DNA from: Eutrigla gurnardus
Taxonomy: Eukaryota; Chordata; Actinopteri; Perciformes; Triglidae
Assembly (NCBI GenBank): GCA_963514095.1
Contig: OY741268.1
Coordinates: 27,090,857-27,154,856 of the forward strand
Reading direction: 5' to 3'
DNA: 64,000 nucleotides
The notes below the pieces were generated by a model. That model did not search any database, had not been told where the DNA came from, and saw only the letters and a program-made list of their open reading frames with translations. Below, one piece after another: positions 1 through 11,634 of the stretch. Numbering within the stretch: the first letter of the stretch is position 1; every line of letters starts with the position of its first letter. Both the position numbers and the translations under genes were made by a program.

Positions 1-229
1 CCTTTCTTGATGCATATTTGGTTTTCATAGCAACCATTTATTTATCAACACTAGTGCAGGCAGTGGTTTTATTCCAAAAGGTTTGTGTATATTTGCAGGA
101 ATTTTGCTTTAAATTACAATATTTTGTTCAGTATCCCCCATACTAAACAATAACCAGGTGGAATATGTCTTAAATGGGACCCAATAAACACAAATTAGCA
201 ACAAAAAAGGTCAATTCATGAGGCCAGAA
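1..229. other. Unassigned AT-rich sequence
   Basis: No gene, simple repeat or recognised element is visible here. The sequence is AT-rich with ordinary complexity. The family A element that follows may begin inside this stretch, because its left edge is degraded. Confidence 0.4.
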
Positions 230-886
230 TGGGGTTGAGAAAATGAAAAAGTGGACTCTGGAACAATATAGTTCAATATGCTCTAATATTCCCATGAGAA
301 TGGGAGTGGAATATGTCAGCAACAATGACACAGACATTCATGGTCCCCAGATGACAAATCCCAATGACTTCAGTGATCTCCTGACTGGCCATGGCACCTT
401 TTTTATTACCATTTTACCCTGAGAATGTTTCCTTATGACTACGGCGAGTTCTCCTACAGCACAACCTGCAGGTTGACTTGAGGTGAGAAATGAAATACCT
501 CAACCGTTTGATACATCATCCAACTTTCAGCAAGCACGGCGATCAAAACAAATCTCTTTAAAGTTGGCAACTAGAGCAAAAGCATTTTTCATCCACAACT
601 ACAACATCTATCCAACATTGGCTTTTGACGTCAAACCCAATTTTCCTTTCCATCCAACACACCCAGCGACGTTATGTTGAAATCCAGCACCCGCTGGGTG
701 ACACTCTCGGCACCCTCAAGATGAATTTCCACAACCTCGGTGATGCCTTCACTTTCCATCTCGCACCGTCATCAGGCCAACGCTTTGCTTTTTAACCACA
801 CAGCCTACTCGCTTTACGTTAGCACGTTAGCATTGTCATTGCTAGCTCGTTAGCATGCAGATGTTAGCATTTAGCTCAAAGCACCA
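230..886 (+). mobile_element. Teleost interspersed repeat, family A, near full length
   Basis: Three blocks occur in the order expected for a long non-coding repeat that is abundant in teleosts. The first, around 328-395, reads CAGACATTCATGGTCCCCAG followed by a CAATGACTT..GTGATCTCCTGA block. The second, around 467-515, has GCAGGTTGAC and then a decayed form of the ATATCTCAACAACTATTGGATG block. The third, 816-885, holds repeated GTTAGCAT words ending in TTTAGCTCAAAGCACC. No coding is visible. Partial copies occur at 12316-12450 and, inverted, at 61090-61425. The superfamily is not assigned. Confidence 0.65.
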
Positions 887-2690
887 ATGCGCTCGTTTAG
901 CCACCATGTTGGGTTTAATTAACTCAAATCACTTGCAAATATGCTAAATCAAAGCTACGCGCCGTGATTGATTATTTTTCCTCCCCGAGTTTACTTTTCT
1001 TTACGCTTGCGTCAGACGCTCCTTTGCCATACCTCTCCGTAAGTATATCCATGGGCTACGACTTCCTCTAAATGACCTCATGCTGTAAGCTGACAGCCAG
1101 ACAGCTGAGCGTTTAAATAGCTGGAGTGTGTTATAAAAAGACAGAGAGCACCTGGTAAAAGTCTATTAATCTTCAGGTGCTTGGAGGAGACATTCGTTAT
1201 CAGAGCTCGGGAATTAAACATGAGCATGAATTCTTCAGAGGCGCAATATAAAAGAGTTGGATAATTTTAGAAGGGATCACTCCACCTGTAATTTTAGCTC
1301 CCCTCAAAGGCCTCTCTGTCTCTGCCGTTTAGAACTAATCCCTTTTGGAATTTGAAAGCTGTGTTCTCCAATATGTATTCACAAAGTGGATTAAAGAGAC
1401 TCAGTAGTTCAGGTTTTTGTTTTTCGTGTGATTAAGTGAAACCTGTGAGAGTGATTAGATTTCACAGCAAAAGAGAAGAATGTGAAAGGTTAAAAAAAGA
1501 AAACATGTAAACACTTGCTGTTATGCTGGCAGCATTTTGCAGGAGGAGCGTTTTTTATTTTTTTTGTTCACAGTGAAATGACTTATATTTGGCGATGAGG
1601 GCTGATCTCGATGCAAGTTAATGACGTTAAATCTGGCTGTGATTCGATCATCGTCGTGTCAGTAAGTGAAACATGCTGGGTTTTTTCTTTTTTTCGAGAT
1701 GCAGCAGGTGTTTGTGGTGAGGGGGGGGGGGGGGATTTCAAAGGGGGTGTTTACAGCATTGTGTGTGTGATGTCACAGTGTGGCGTGATTGATTATTCTG
1801 ACCATGACACTGACTGTTTTACACCGATTAGCCTTTTGACCCGATAGGTGAGAGATCACATCAACCACCGGGAGGATGATAGGTGGGGAGGGGTCCTAAT
1901 TTACCGTCCCATTATCACAGCCCTGTCAGGAATGGATGAGAGAGGGAGGGACAAAAGGGGGGATGGGGGGCTATACGGAGACAAATAGAGGGAGACAGAG
2001 ATGAGAGGGATTAATCAAGGAAGGCGGATGAGAGAAGAGCACCGCAACTGTAAAAACGTAGAGAAGCGGGAGCCAAAATTGCTCCCTAATTCTTGGTGTT
2101 TATTTTATCGGAGGAAGCAGGTGTGCTGTGTCCGCATCCTCGCAGTGTCCCCCCCCTCTCCCCATCCTCGCTGGCTGTGTGGCTCGCCCAGAGATAAGAC
2201 TGTAATGAAGCCGGGTGGGAATAACACAGGCCACCAAAGGAAGCCGTGGGCCAGAAACTGTTGCTTCCACCCCTCCTCCCTCGGCTGCCCTTTGTCTCGC
2301 AACATAAATGTGGCCCCTTCATCCCCGTCCTGCTGGCTCTGTTTGTTTGGGGGAGCGTCAAAGGGGAGAATAAGTTGCACTGATTCCCCAGCGGGGGGTC
2401 GAATCGCCTTCTTTTGTCCGATCAGGCGGAAAAGGAAGCCGGAGCGGCGGAGATAAAACCGGTCACGTCTGAGTCATCAGTTAGCTTTACATCATCACGG
2501 GCTAATAGATGACATTCGTTCCTTTGAGGAAGACGAGGTTCAAGAGGAGGATTTCATCAGCGCAGGTCTAATTAGCGGGAGCCTTGTGAGCAGAGGCGAC
2601 TTCTGTTGTTTTACTTTGTCTTCTTAGAGGCATCAGACCTGTTTGTGTCCTCAGTGTCTCTTATATATCGCAGTGTATCTTTAATAAGAG
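887..2690. other. Non-coding stretch, no gene seen
   Basis: This is mixed-composition sequence with a 14-G run at 1721-1734 and a G-rich patch near 1880-1970. An open frame of 151 codons at 2001-2456 (+) has no recognisable domain and an arginine- and cysteine-rich composition typical of chance frames. I see no repeat family here. Confidence 0.5.
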
Positions 2691-2699
2691 AGTTGCAGA

Positions 2700-2906
2700 G
2701 GATTCTGAAAGCGTAACGCTCCAGTGTTTGTGGTTTGCGGTTTCCAAACCTTTCGGGTCGTGGCGCCTTAAAATTGAAACAGTGTCTCCTCGTGACCTTT
2801 GATCGCAGGTTATGGCTTCTTGTGTGGACGTGATTTATGAGCAGTTCAACCGAAGAATTATGTTTTATATTGGATTTCTTGAGGTAAAAACTATATATAT
2901 ATATAT
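2700..2906 (+). repeat. Possible interspersed repeat remnant with AT microsatellite
   Basis: The stretch GGTTTCCAAACCTTTCGGGT followed by CTCCTCGTGACC and TTATGAGCAGTTCAACC resembles a teleost repeat built around the phrase 'TTTCCAAACCTTTTGGnnnGTGACCCC'. An (AT)n tract closes it at 2891-2906. The call rests on memory of the family alone, because there is no second copy in this window. Confidence 0.35.
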
Positions 2907-3123
2907 TTCTGTTAGACTTGTTTATATTTACTTTAATCATCCCATCTGATTCATTGTAGGAATGATAAACACCCAAAGCTCCCTGATGAGAATAAATGTG
3001 AGTCAGTAAGCTTTTAACTTTCCTCCTTACAAAAGATTATCCATTAGAACCTAACGATCAATCTTTATTGGCCTAAATTATAATCATACAGGAAATGTTT
3101 GAGATGTCTAGACAAGAAAGCTA

Positions 3124-3365
3124 ATAAACTTTATTTATATAGAATCTTTTGTTAAAATGGAAAATAAACAAATGAAACGTCGAGCTGACATTTTTTTTTT
3201 GGAGAGATAAGTTTTAAGAAGTGCTATGAAAGATGTTTCTGATTCTGTGAGTCTCAGATCGAGAGTTGACCAGCCGGCCGGTCCCTTTAGTCTTGAGGGA
3301 CCAGAATGACAGCCAGGAGGCCCCGAAGATCCGAGGCTTCGCTCCGGCTGGTCTGGGAGCAGCAA
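3124..3365 (-). mobile_element. Retroelement 3'-end remnant (L2-type tail, antisense)
   Basis: AAACTTTATTTATATAGAA at 3127-3145 is the reverse complement of the CTATATAAATAAAGTTT tail that ends many teleost L2-like LINEs and their SINEs. The sequence further right (CTGATTCTGTGAGTCTCAGATCGAGAG, continuing through CCCTTTAGTCTTGAGG and GACAGCCAGGAGGCCCCG) resembles the 3' untranslated region of the same kind of element. No coding remains. The element lies on the minus strand with its tail at the left edge. Confidence 0.55.
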
Positions 3366-4455
3366 GTCAGCAGTGTGACTGGCAGCTAAACCAAGAAGTC
3401 ACAGCTATTTTCAGTTTTTCCTTTTTTCCGTTTTAAAGACACTTTGAGGAAACAGATAAAAAATGTATTTTGAAGAAGCGATGATAAGTCTCGATGATTA
3501 ATTCTTGACCTTAGGAACGAGCTTCGTTAACTGTACGACCGTTTATAGTTTGAAAGCCCCGAAAATGCTCAAAATAATGAAAACGTCAACATCTCTGTGA
3601 CGACTAAGCTCAATCGGAAACAGCGTGTGATGTGTTCGAACGCTCTGAAATTGCGATCGTTTTGTCAAAATCGCTCAAATTCTCTATTGGTGCCCACCTT
3701 CGCAGACTCGTGACCTCTGACCTGACCTGTTACAGGATAAAATCACAAGCCGGATGTTTATATGCAATTGAGTTGCAACCGATAGCTGTCATTACTTTGC
3801 AATGATGGGTTTCATGTCCCGATAACGCCGTGACATTGAGGACCCGACGCTCGCCAACATGGTGATACTTAACCCTCGATTATGAGAGCTTCACACACAC
3901 ACACAGACACACACACACACACTTTCAGGTAAAAGTTGGTGCAGCTACAGCACCGTGGGTTTGAATGCTGCCTCGTATGTGTGTGTTGATGTTTTTAGGG
4001 AGAACGGATTTCACATCAGCGCCCTTGTTCCCTCGTCCTCCCCTCCTCCTCCTCCCGCTCATCCCCCTATCCCGGTCCCTCTCTCCTCCCATTATTCTCA
4101 TTCTGCACTAGAGGGCCCGTCTAGCGAACCCTGAATGCATTACGCTGTCTGCTCCATTGTTTGTGCTGTTTCTCTGCTCCTGTGCCCCACTCTCTCCCAA
4201 TATTTGTTTTCATTAATCACAATGGGCGCCTGCTGCGGGTGTCTTGATGGCTTTTTTTTTTTTTTGTTGGCGTCTTTTGTTCCGCAGCGCAGCTTTTTTT
4301 TTGTGTGTCTTTAGGCGTTGGCTTTCTGTGTTTGTGTCGGCATGTGTGCAAAAAGTGTTCATGCACGAGCACAAACCTGTGGAAGCCACATGCCAGTAAC
4401 GTATCCCTCCTCCTCTCCTGGGTTTCTTTGATCTGGGAGGAACTAGTTCAGAACG

Positions 4456-4457
<2 letters not shown>
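3366..4457. other. Non-coding stretch with one CA microsatellite
   Basis: A (CA)n tract with one G interruption lies at 3892-3922. Pyrimidine-rich sequence lies around 4021-4100 and T-runs lie at 4251-4266. No gene, recognised transposon or RNA gene is visible. Confidence 0.5.

Positions 4458-4510
<53 letters not shown>
4458..4510 (+). repeat. (CA)n microsatellite, 53 bp
   Basis: This is an uninterrupted run of 26 AC/CA dinucleotides. The reading frame through it encodes only Thr-His repeats and is not a gene. It is likely to vary in length between individuals. Confidence 0.97.
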
Positions 4511-4513
<3 letters not shown>

Positions 4514-5651
4514 CACCAACATTCCTACACGTATCACATTAGCAGTCAAACCTCCTATAATGAGTGAGTCAGAGAAAAAAAAAAAGAGTCTTTCATATGG
4601 TAAAATTCAGAATACATGTCGGTTTTTCAATATAAATAAGCCAATTATTGGCTTAACACGGTATATATTTTATGATAATACATGTGGTCTATTTTGCAAC
4701 GCGTATATATCTATTTTTTAGACGTCTCCGAGCTCGAACTACACAGCGACCTCGGCTGTCTCCATTATTGAGGATCGTGTTGCTTTGTTCGTCCCAGACG
4801 GGTGGTGTTTCCATAAGGTGGATAAATTAATAATCTCTGAAGAAATATTAAAACTTGCCCTCCCGCTCTCTCTTCCTGTGTTCCCTCTTCCGTTTTTTTG
4901 CTCTCATTCGTCCTTTTATTTCTGTTTTGTGCCCCTCTCTCTTTTGTGACTCACTGCTGTTTTTTTTGTATGGCATAACACACACCATGCTTGAAATGTA
5001 TGGATTTGCCCAGTGTTAAAAATCCTCAGCCGTGCCGGAGGATCAATTCCAATTAAATATCAAATATGGTTTCTATTTTCTTCCCACTTTCTGGCTGTTC
5101 TGCAGTCTCACAGCAGCGTTTGGTCCAGAACGTCTAAAGCTCTCTCTTCTCTCCAACCCAACCCCGTCTGACTCCTTGATATTCCTGATCCTTTCAATCT
5201 CTGGGTTCATACCGGGGGTTTTCTGAGCTACGGCGCCGAATAATCACGACCGATCCTGTGGGCGTCCAGAGAAAGGGACGCTGTGTTTCTACGAGGATAA
5301 ACACGCTCCTACTTTTCTCAGAAACAAACTAAAGCTCTATAGGAGATGAAAGGTTTCTCCGCAGTGAAACAAAGCGTTGTCCTGTGCGTCACATCGCTTA
5401 TCATGCATAGCAAGTGTGTGTTTTTTATGGGCGGGAGAAAGAAACAGGCTAAAAAAATAACCGTTGTTAAGTATCAGCTGCACAGTGAAAGTGTGTAAAT
5501 AAAGCTTTCACTGACTTTAAGAAAAAAAAAGTGGATTTGAGGAGGTGGCATCTGGTGACAGTTCCACACTTTACCTCTTTTCTTTCACTTTTGCACCTGC
5601 GGATTGCATCATGGTGATGTCGTGTCTGTGTCTATCTTTCTTTATGTATGA
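4511..5651. other. Non-coding stretch, nothing recognised
   Basis: AT-rich sequence with T-runs (around 4898 and 4962) and an A-run at 5522-5530. No open frame above chance length and no repeat family seen. Confidence 0.5.
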
Positions 5652-5665
5652 GTGTGTGTGTGTGT

Positions 5666-5699
<34 letters not shown>
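5652..5699 (+). repeat. (GT)n microsatellite
   Basis: GT repeat of about 48 bp with one phase slip (GTGTGGTGTG). Together with the next array it forms a closely spaced pair in the same orientation. Confidence 0.97.
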
Positions 5700-5701
<2 letters not shown>

Positions 5702-5803
5702 CACTTGAACCCTAAATTCAGTGTGTGTCAGACGATGTGGCAACAGTGGACTCGGCAGTGAGAAGCCCTTTTTTACCCAAGGCATTTCTTCTGGATAATA
5801 GAG

Positions 5804-5807
<4 letters not shown>

Positions 5808-5859
<52 letters not shown>

Positions 5860-5880
5860 GGTGTGTGTGTGTGTGTGTGT

Positions 5881-5912
<32 letters not shown>
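5808..5912 (+). repeat. (GT)n microsatellite, about 105 bp, compound
   Basis: Three GT blocks are separated by GGGG and GG interruptions. Open frames on both strands through the tract (Cys-Val or Thr-His repeats) are artefacts of the repeat. Alternating purine-pyrimidine sequence of this length has Z-DNA-forming potential. Confidence 0.97.
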
Positions 5913-5913
<1 letters not shown>

Positions 5914-6141
5914 CAGCTAGAAGTGGAACTGATAAGAGCTCTAGGGATATCTCTGTCCTCACACCCTTTTCCAACGAGGACCATTCTTCCAAAAGTGGAT
6001 ATTGAACACGGAGGCCTCGACCTGATTACATCACCTAAGTAGCCGTCGCCATGTTCGGTACAGGAGCTCGTCGCCACTAAAGATGAAGCATCCAAATATG
6101 ATTTAGGTTTGACACCTTTCCTCTGGGATTAGTTGGACTGC

Positions 6142-6719
6142 ATGGTCAAAAATATGTGGACGCTTTGAGTTTGACTTTGGAAACTCTGGGTTAAAGTTAA
6201 GTAAACATGGTGGTTAAGGTGAATAAAAACAGTTGAATTTCAGGTCTGTGACAGGATGTAAACTCCTTCATCCACCTCTCTGACCTCCGGTCGTCACTTC
6301 CTGTCCATCTGGCTGCTTATAGGACGCACTACGTCCCTGAATGTTGACATCAGACATAAAACGAGAGAAATTGGCCCAATATGGATTTATTTCCCAGGGG
6401 TTGCTGGGTATTATTTGTTCCCATTGAGTCACACTAAAACAGGAATGGACCTTCTCCACTGCCACCGCAGTAGAAGGGGGGGTTAACTGTAATAAAGTTA
6501 TTAAGATCATAGAACATTGGGGATAATGTCTAAGCTCATGGCATCTGCCATGTCGGTCCTTTAATCAGATATGCAGTCTAAAGATGAAAGCAAACTTCTG
6601 TCTAAAAACATCACTGTGTGTAACATTAAGATTTCCCTTAATTGGAATAAAGAGGCTCAGCCCAAACCTCACACACACGGGGGAGGGTAGGAGGGGGTGT
6701 CGACACACTTTTTGACCAT
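6142..6719 (+). mobile_element. Non-autonomous DNA transposon with imperfect TIRs (about 578 bp)
   Basis: The left end ATGGTCAAAAATATGTGGA (6142-6160) is matched by the reverse complement of 6701-6719 (ATGGTCAAAAAGTGTGTCG) at about 14 of 19 positions. Inside, AACATTAAGATTTCCCTT (6634-6651) followed by TGGAATAAAGAGGCTCAG and CCCAAACC, and GGAATGGACCTTCTCCA (6443-6459), are phrases I recognise from an abundant teleost element whose ends read GGACAAAAGTAT. There is no transposase frame, so the copy could only have moved with help from another element. A clean target-site duplication is not visible. The superfamily (Tc1-like or other) is not decided by what I can see. Confidence 0.7.
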
Positions 6720-7860
6720 CTAATGCCCTCCTAATGTGGCTGGGGACGCCCCCTAAATGAATCCTAATCTGTCACTGACATCGTGTCATTTAATTGGGGG
6801 CGAAGTTACTCGCCTCACCTCGCGGACGGCGAGCCGAGGAACGCTCCACCTCTGAACACACACGGCGACGGCACGCGGCCGTGTAAAGTAGTGGACATTC
6901 ATAAGTCCCTCTGATCCCCCTGATTAAAGAAATCCCTCCGAGCTTCTTAAAACCAGAGAGAGAGGGAGAGGGAGGGAGAGTCGGGGGGAGTGAGCTCATT
7001 CATTTGTGCATGTTATATTATACCTCAGTGGATTGACCTTTGACTTCTCCCTCACTGTCACCCCCCCAACCCCCGACCCCCCCCTTCTCTCTCTCCATCC
7101 TGGCACATCCTCGATACTAAGCCTCGACCATCGCAGCTACAGAGAATTAATGAATTTTAAATCCCCCTGGATACATTAACTAGACCCATTTCATATGCCG
7201 GGGCTCAAATTACATCAATATACACTTTCTGCATTTGTAAATGCCCATCAATTATTAACGTGATGTCATTATCTCAGCAATATCTGTCATGAATGAGTAA
7301 TATGTGTCAGGAGGCGGGTGTTGTCTAATCTTACGATTGTTTCCGGATTCCTGCCGGGCTCTTTCCTGCCACTTGGGGGCAGCAGAAGGAGAATGGAAAA
7401 ACAATATTGACTTATTGTCACTTCACACACAGGACGTGACTAATGTGTTAGCAAACTATTTCTTATTTCCACACCCGGCAGTCATGAGAATTCATTTCCT
7501 TGCTGTCCCAACATTAAACTCTCTCTCTCTGTGTGTTTTCTTTTCAATCAGCCGCTGAGGGGGAAACTCCAGCTCTCTGCTGGAATACTCCACAACGCTG
7601 TCTGGCAGCAGGAAACCTCGTCCGTCTGCAGCATACAGTCAGGTTAGGACTTCACGCTGCTGCTTCAGACGAGACGTGAGGATGAACCCGAACAGTACAG
7701 TTCTGGTGCAAATGTTCAAATTCTGCACATCATGAATATTGAGTCAAGCATCTATTCAGGGACATTAGTTATGAGGAAGTTACATACATACGGTCCTTTC
7801 AAAATAAACTTCCATTCTTCAGTTAGCACCATAGCTTTCTGCTAAACCTGTTAACGTCTG
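6720..7860. other. Non-coding stretch with a conserved-element-like block at 7110-7320
   Basis: There is a CpG-rich patch at 6795-6890 in sequence just outside the TIR element. From 7110 to 7320 the sequence is AT-rich but complex, with several homeodomain-type TAAT/ATTA words and no simple repeats, a texture often seen in vertebrate conserved non-coding elements. No coding exon is supported. The conservation is untested. Confidence 0.3.
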
Positions 7861-8043
7861 CATTGTTTTTTATTATTGCAAATACGTTTTTATTCTCCTT
7901 GTCTTTCTGTAATGCATTTTAATTTTGCCTTTATTTTCTTTAAATTCTTCGATTTTTCACTTTATTGTATGACATGTTATGATGTGAAGCAATTTGAGTC
8001 TGCCTTGTATATGATGGTAAATAAAGTTGCCTTGCCTTGCTTT
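7861..8043 (+). mobile_element. L2-type LINE or SINE 3' end
   Basis: TGTGAAGCAATTTGAGTCTG at 7983-8002, then CCTTGTATATGATGGTAAAT and AAAGTTGCCTTGCCTTGC (to about 8040), is a decayed copy of the teleost L2 terminal motif 'TGTAAAGCACTTTGAGCTGCCTTG..TGCTATATAAATAAAGTTGCCTTGCC'. The upstream T-rich sequence fits its 3' untranslated region. No reverse transcriptase sequence is present, so this is a 5'-truncated insertion. Confidence 0.75.
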
Positions 8044-9344
8044 AGGAAAAGACCGCCATTGTTTACTTTTAGTTTTGCACAGGACACGAACTCTGGTCTC
8101 CTGGACAAAAGTTCATTGTCTGTTCCCATAAATGCCATATTTCCATCATATTTTCTACATAGTTTTCCAAGGATTTGAGGTTTGACTCACTCTTTAGATT
8201 AACCCTTAAGAAGCCACAGTGACACAGTTTCCACAAACACTTTAAATGAAGTGGAAAAGTTCCTTCTGCAGCTTCATGCTTGACTTTAACTCTGAAGTGA
8301 CACAACCATGCACATCTGACAGGACTAGCCAATTTCAAAAAGCTTGTTTTTTGTTACTAATGGTCAGGCTTTAACCACATGTGCTGTGATACTGACCACA
8401 TTTCTAAAACACATTTATATAAAACAAGTTATGACATTGTTGTGACAGCCAGAAACCAGAAAACCAGAAAATTTTGATTTCATGTATTTTCTGTTGAATC
8501 CCGAGCACATTGACACAAATGTAAACATGGAAATAAATTTGTTTAATGGTTCAACGTTGCGGCACCAACGTGCTCAACTCCTAATATTCCCTTAACTTCC
8601 ATGGAAACTTGAATTTGAAAACATGTTTTCTTTCGCAGATTTAATTTTTAAAAATCAGCTAAGATGAAAATGAATTCCACTGACTCACACATGGTCATTA
8701 AAGTGAAATGAGATGAAAATTCAGTCGTAGTGTGCTACGTTTAGATTCCGAGAATGTTGCAGATTGAACATTTTGCCTTCAGCTGTTTTGATTTTGAATC
8801 AATTTCCAGAATGTATTTAATCTGTCGCTCGCAAATCCAACCAACTTCATGGAAGTAAATATTATAATCCCCTTGAATACCCCCCTTTAAAAATGTGTAC
8901 AGCTTTTGAAAAACAACCTCAATCTCGTCTCTTTGAACACGTCGACTTCAAAGAAGTCCATATGTATTTCTATTTAGTCTCCGGGACGTTCGCTAATAAT
9001 CGTGCATTGAAAATTGCCTCAAAAAAACCCAATTTGCTCGCTCTCCGTCTCACTCACTGTCTCCCTTTGTGTCTCTCTCTCCTCCCCTCTGATGCAGAAA
9101 TCCATACTGTTGTAAATGAAGCTGTGAGGATCGATGCTGCAGGCAGGGTAATGCCAGAGCGCTGCCACCAGTGTATTGCTACAATGATCTAGTGGTTAAA
9201 AACACATTCACAAACAGAGAGGGGAAGATAGATCTGAGCCAGCAGCACGCCCACACTGCTCTCGCTGGAGACATCATCAAATTAAACAACGACTATGATG
9301 TCTTTCTGCTTCGTGCCCCCGCGACCACACCACCAGGTTTCCTC
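8044..9344. other. Non-coding stretch, nothing recognised
   Basis: Unique-looking AT-rich sequence with no long open frame, no simple repeat over 20 bp and no recognised transposon. Confidence 0.5.

Positions 9345-9373
<29 letters not shown>
9345..9373 (+). repeat. (CA)n microsatellite
   Basis: Uninterrupted CA repeat of 29 bp. Confidence 0.95.
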
Positions 9374-9375
<2 letters not shown>

Positions 9376-9536
9376 TTTTCTCCGCTGCTATTGACAGGAA
9401 CATCCGCTGGGGTGGATTCATAATAGAATGCATGACATGATTTGTTTCGAGTTTAGTTTGAAGGCCAATTAGTTTAACAAGTACGAGACAAATCTTGTTT
9501 GACAAAAGTTTATGTCAAGTGCATCCACCGGGAGGT

Positions 9537-9586
9537 ACACACACACACACACACACACACACGCACGCACGCACACACACACACAC
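9537..9586 (+). repeat. (CA)n microsatellite with CG-containing interruption
   Basis: About 50 bp of CA repeat with a central ACGCACGCACGC block, which probably arose by CA-to-CG substitution and local duplication. Confidence 0.95.
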
Positions 9587-11212
9587 TGGATTCATATCTA
9601 GTAACACATCTTTTTATAACATTCAGGAGCAAAACCTACACTAGAAGTATTTTTTGCTGTTTGGTTACTCTGTTGCCATGGTTTCACCTTTCCCTATTAG
9701 ATCAAAACAAACACGACTGCATTGTTGCATTGTTACATTGTTAAAAAAGCACAAACACGATGCAACATTGTTGCCAGTTCTAAGAAAGTCCTTGGATAGC
9801 CTCCAAAAAAAAACTAAAAAAAAAGGAGAAGATTCCTAGAAAATCTTTCTGCGACTTTGGATGATTCTTTGTTTTGTGCACCCACCCGACTCCCTCCTCG
9901 TCAGTGACCTTTTCATTTCACCCCTTAATTCCCGCGGGATTAACGTCACTCTACCTCTGTTTCCGTGTTGCCACAGCAGCGCTCTGGATTACGGCGACTC
10001 CCTCATCCCGACAGTAAACACACCGCGGAGGCACAGATGCTCACACACAAACACACATCTATCAGCGTGAGTAATCTTCGCTGGGCAAACAGCAGATGAA
10101 GGCGACGCCTGTCACTTCCGCACGGGGAACAATTCATTAACCTGCGTGATGGCGTGTTGCCTCGCCAGGCTGGTTTTGTGGCGTTTTATTCGGTGGTTTT
10201 GGACATGTCTAGAAATAGAAGAGCCAGCGTGCGATAGGGGTCAAGGTGCTGCCCCCCACCCCCCCTCTCTGCGTCCTGCCGGGCAGATTACACCCATCAT
10301 CCTTTTTGAACAAAACAAAACACATCCGCGGCTAACGGCTAGCTCCGCCGATGAGAAGCAACATCGCCAGGTGGGGAACACAGCGTCTCCTCCACACGTC
10401 TGTTTGTGAAGCTAAAACAGCGGCGTCCGATCCAGCGTGGGGGCCGCGGCTGTGGACAGACCTTATCACGCCGGGAGGGGGGCATTATGAACACAAGACT
10501 TTGCCTTGAGCCGCGGTCCTGATCCTTGTCTCAAATCCACTGAGCAGCAGAGTCAACAGGCGATGGGGAGCGGCGATAGTCGACTATGGGGAGTGTCAAC
10601 AGGGCCGCGCGGCCGCCGGATAAAAGCCCTGTTTGTTTGACGAGGCTGATCCCGTCTCCGCTCGCCTCGGCCTCGGGGCCTTTTTTTTTCTTCTTCTACA
10701 CCACTTTGGACCCCTCGGCTGAGCAGCAGATTACGTCTGATCTCGCAGGTATTTCGGGGTCAACATCATCCCGCCGCTGAAGTGTAAAAATTCTCTCTGC
10801 ACTTCGCCTCAATCACACTCGCAAACCGCTCTGCCACTCACCCTCATTCATGATCCCCCCCGCGCCTCGCGGCGACCCCCGCTGATTAACATTTTTTTTT
10901 CCCGACGCAAATGTGTGTTGTACCAACAACACAGAGTGGCGAGTGCTTGAGATGTAATTAGAATTACGTATATTGATCGCGCGGGGCCAGACGATGGCGT
11001 TATGAATAATAGCTAGCATGAATAAGTGAAAGCGATAGGTGAGCTTTCTGTGATTTATGTACGGACTGCTGTGGTCCGCCGCATAAATCACCATGTTCTT
11101 ATTGAGTTATGAAGCCCTACAGTTGCAGCAGAATAATGGCCAACTGTGTCTCGTATGCGTTTCTACTCAATCTATGAGATAACATCCATTGACCAATAAG
11201 CAAGCAGAGGAG
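9587..11212. other. Non-coding stretch with GC-rich core and conserved-element-like block
   Basis: The part around 10140-10680 is GC- and CpG-rich. It includes the palindrome GGCCGCGCGGCC at 10603-10614 overlapping a NotI-type GCGGCCGC word. No TATA/initiator arrangement or downstream exon is convincing. From 10905 to 11110 the sequence is complex and repeat-free, with TAATTA and TGAATAA words, and resembles a conserved non-coding element. Neither idea was tested by alignment. Confidence 0.3.
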
Positions 11213-11238
11213 TGTGTGTGTGTGTGTGTGTGTGCGTG
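11213..11238 (+). repeat. (GT)n microsatellite
   Basis: Short GT repeat, 26 bp, with one GC interruption, lying about 80 bp before a much longer GT array. Confidence 0.93.
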
Positions 11239-11316
11239 CACTGGTTTCTGGTCCTGTATTATACACATTCATCTGATTTTACGTCACTGTGGAAATACAA
11301 GTCCACAAAAGGCTGC

Positions 11317-11317
<1 letters not shown>

Positions 11318-11405
<88 letters not shown>

Positions 11406-11452
11406 TGTGTGCGCGTGTGTGTGTGTGTGTGTGTGTGTGTGTCTGTGTGTTT
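11318..11452 (+). repeat. (GT)n microsatellite, about 135 bp
   Basis: This is the longest simple repeat in the window. About 82 bp of pure GT are followed by GCGCGTGTGTGCGCGTG and a second GT block. The GC-containing centre and alternating purine-pyrimidine pattern favour Z-DNA formation. Open frames on both strands across it are repeat artefacts. Confidence 0.98.
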
Positions 11453-11634
11453 GTAATTTCATATTAGAACAATTAGACAAAAACAGCTGTAGTGTAGATA
11501 ATCCATCTTTACACCTCTTCCTTTCCATTTAAGTTCAAGGGTTGACAGTTTACTCTTCATCAGCAGATGGAGGTTGCTCAAATCTCATCGAAAGCAACGG
11601 GATCTCACACGACCACATTAAACCCGATATTTAA

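Noticed and set aside
2001..2456. 151-codon open frame (+)
   Set aside because: Arg-, Cys- and Pro-rich composition typical of GC-rich non-coding DNA, with opposing frames on the other strand.
5642..6042. Open frames of 100+ codons through GT arrays on both strands (also at 11189-11532 and 13907-14381)
   Set aside because: Dinucleotide repeats lack stop codons in several frames. The Cys-Val and Thr-His polypeptides are artefacts.
10140..10680. CpG-island promoter
   Set aside because: GC- and CpG-rich, but without a convincing first exon, initiator or directional transcript signal. Kept only as a description of the stretch.
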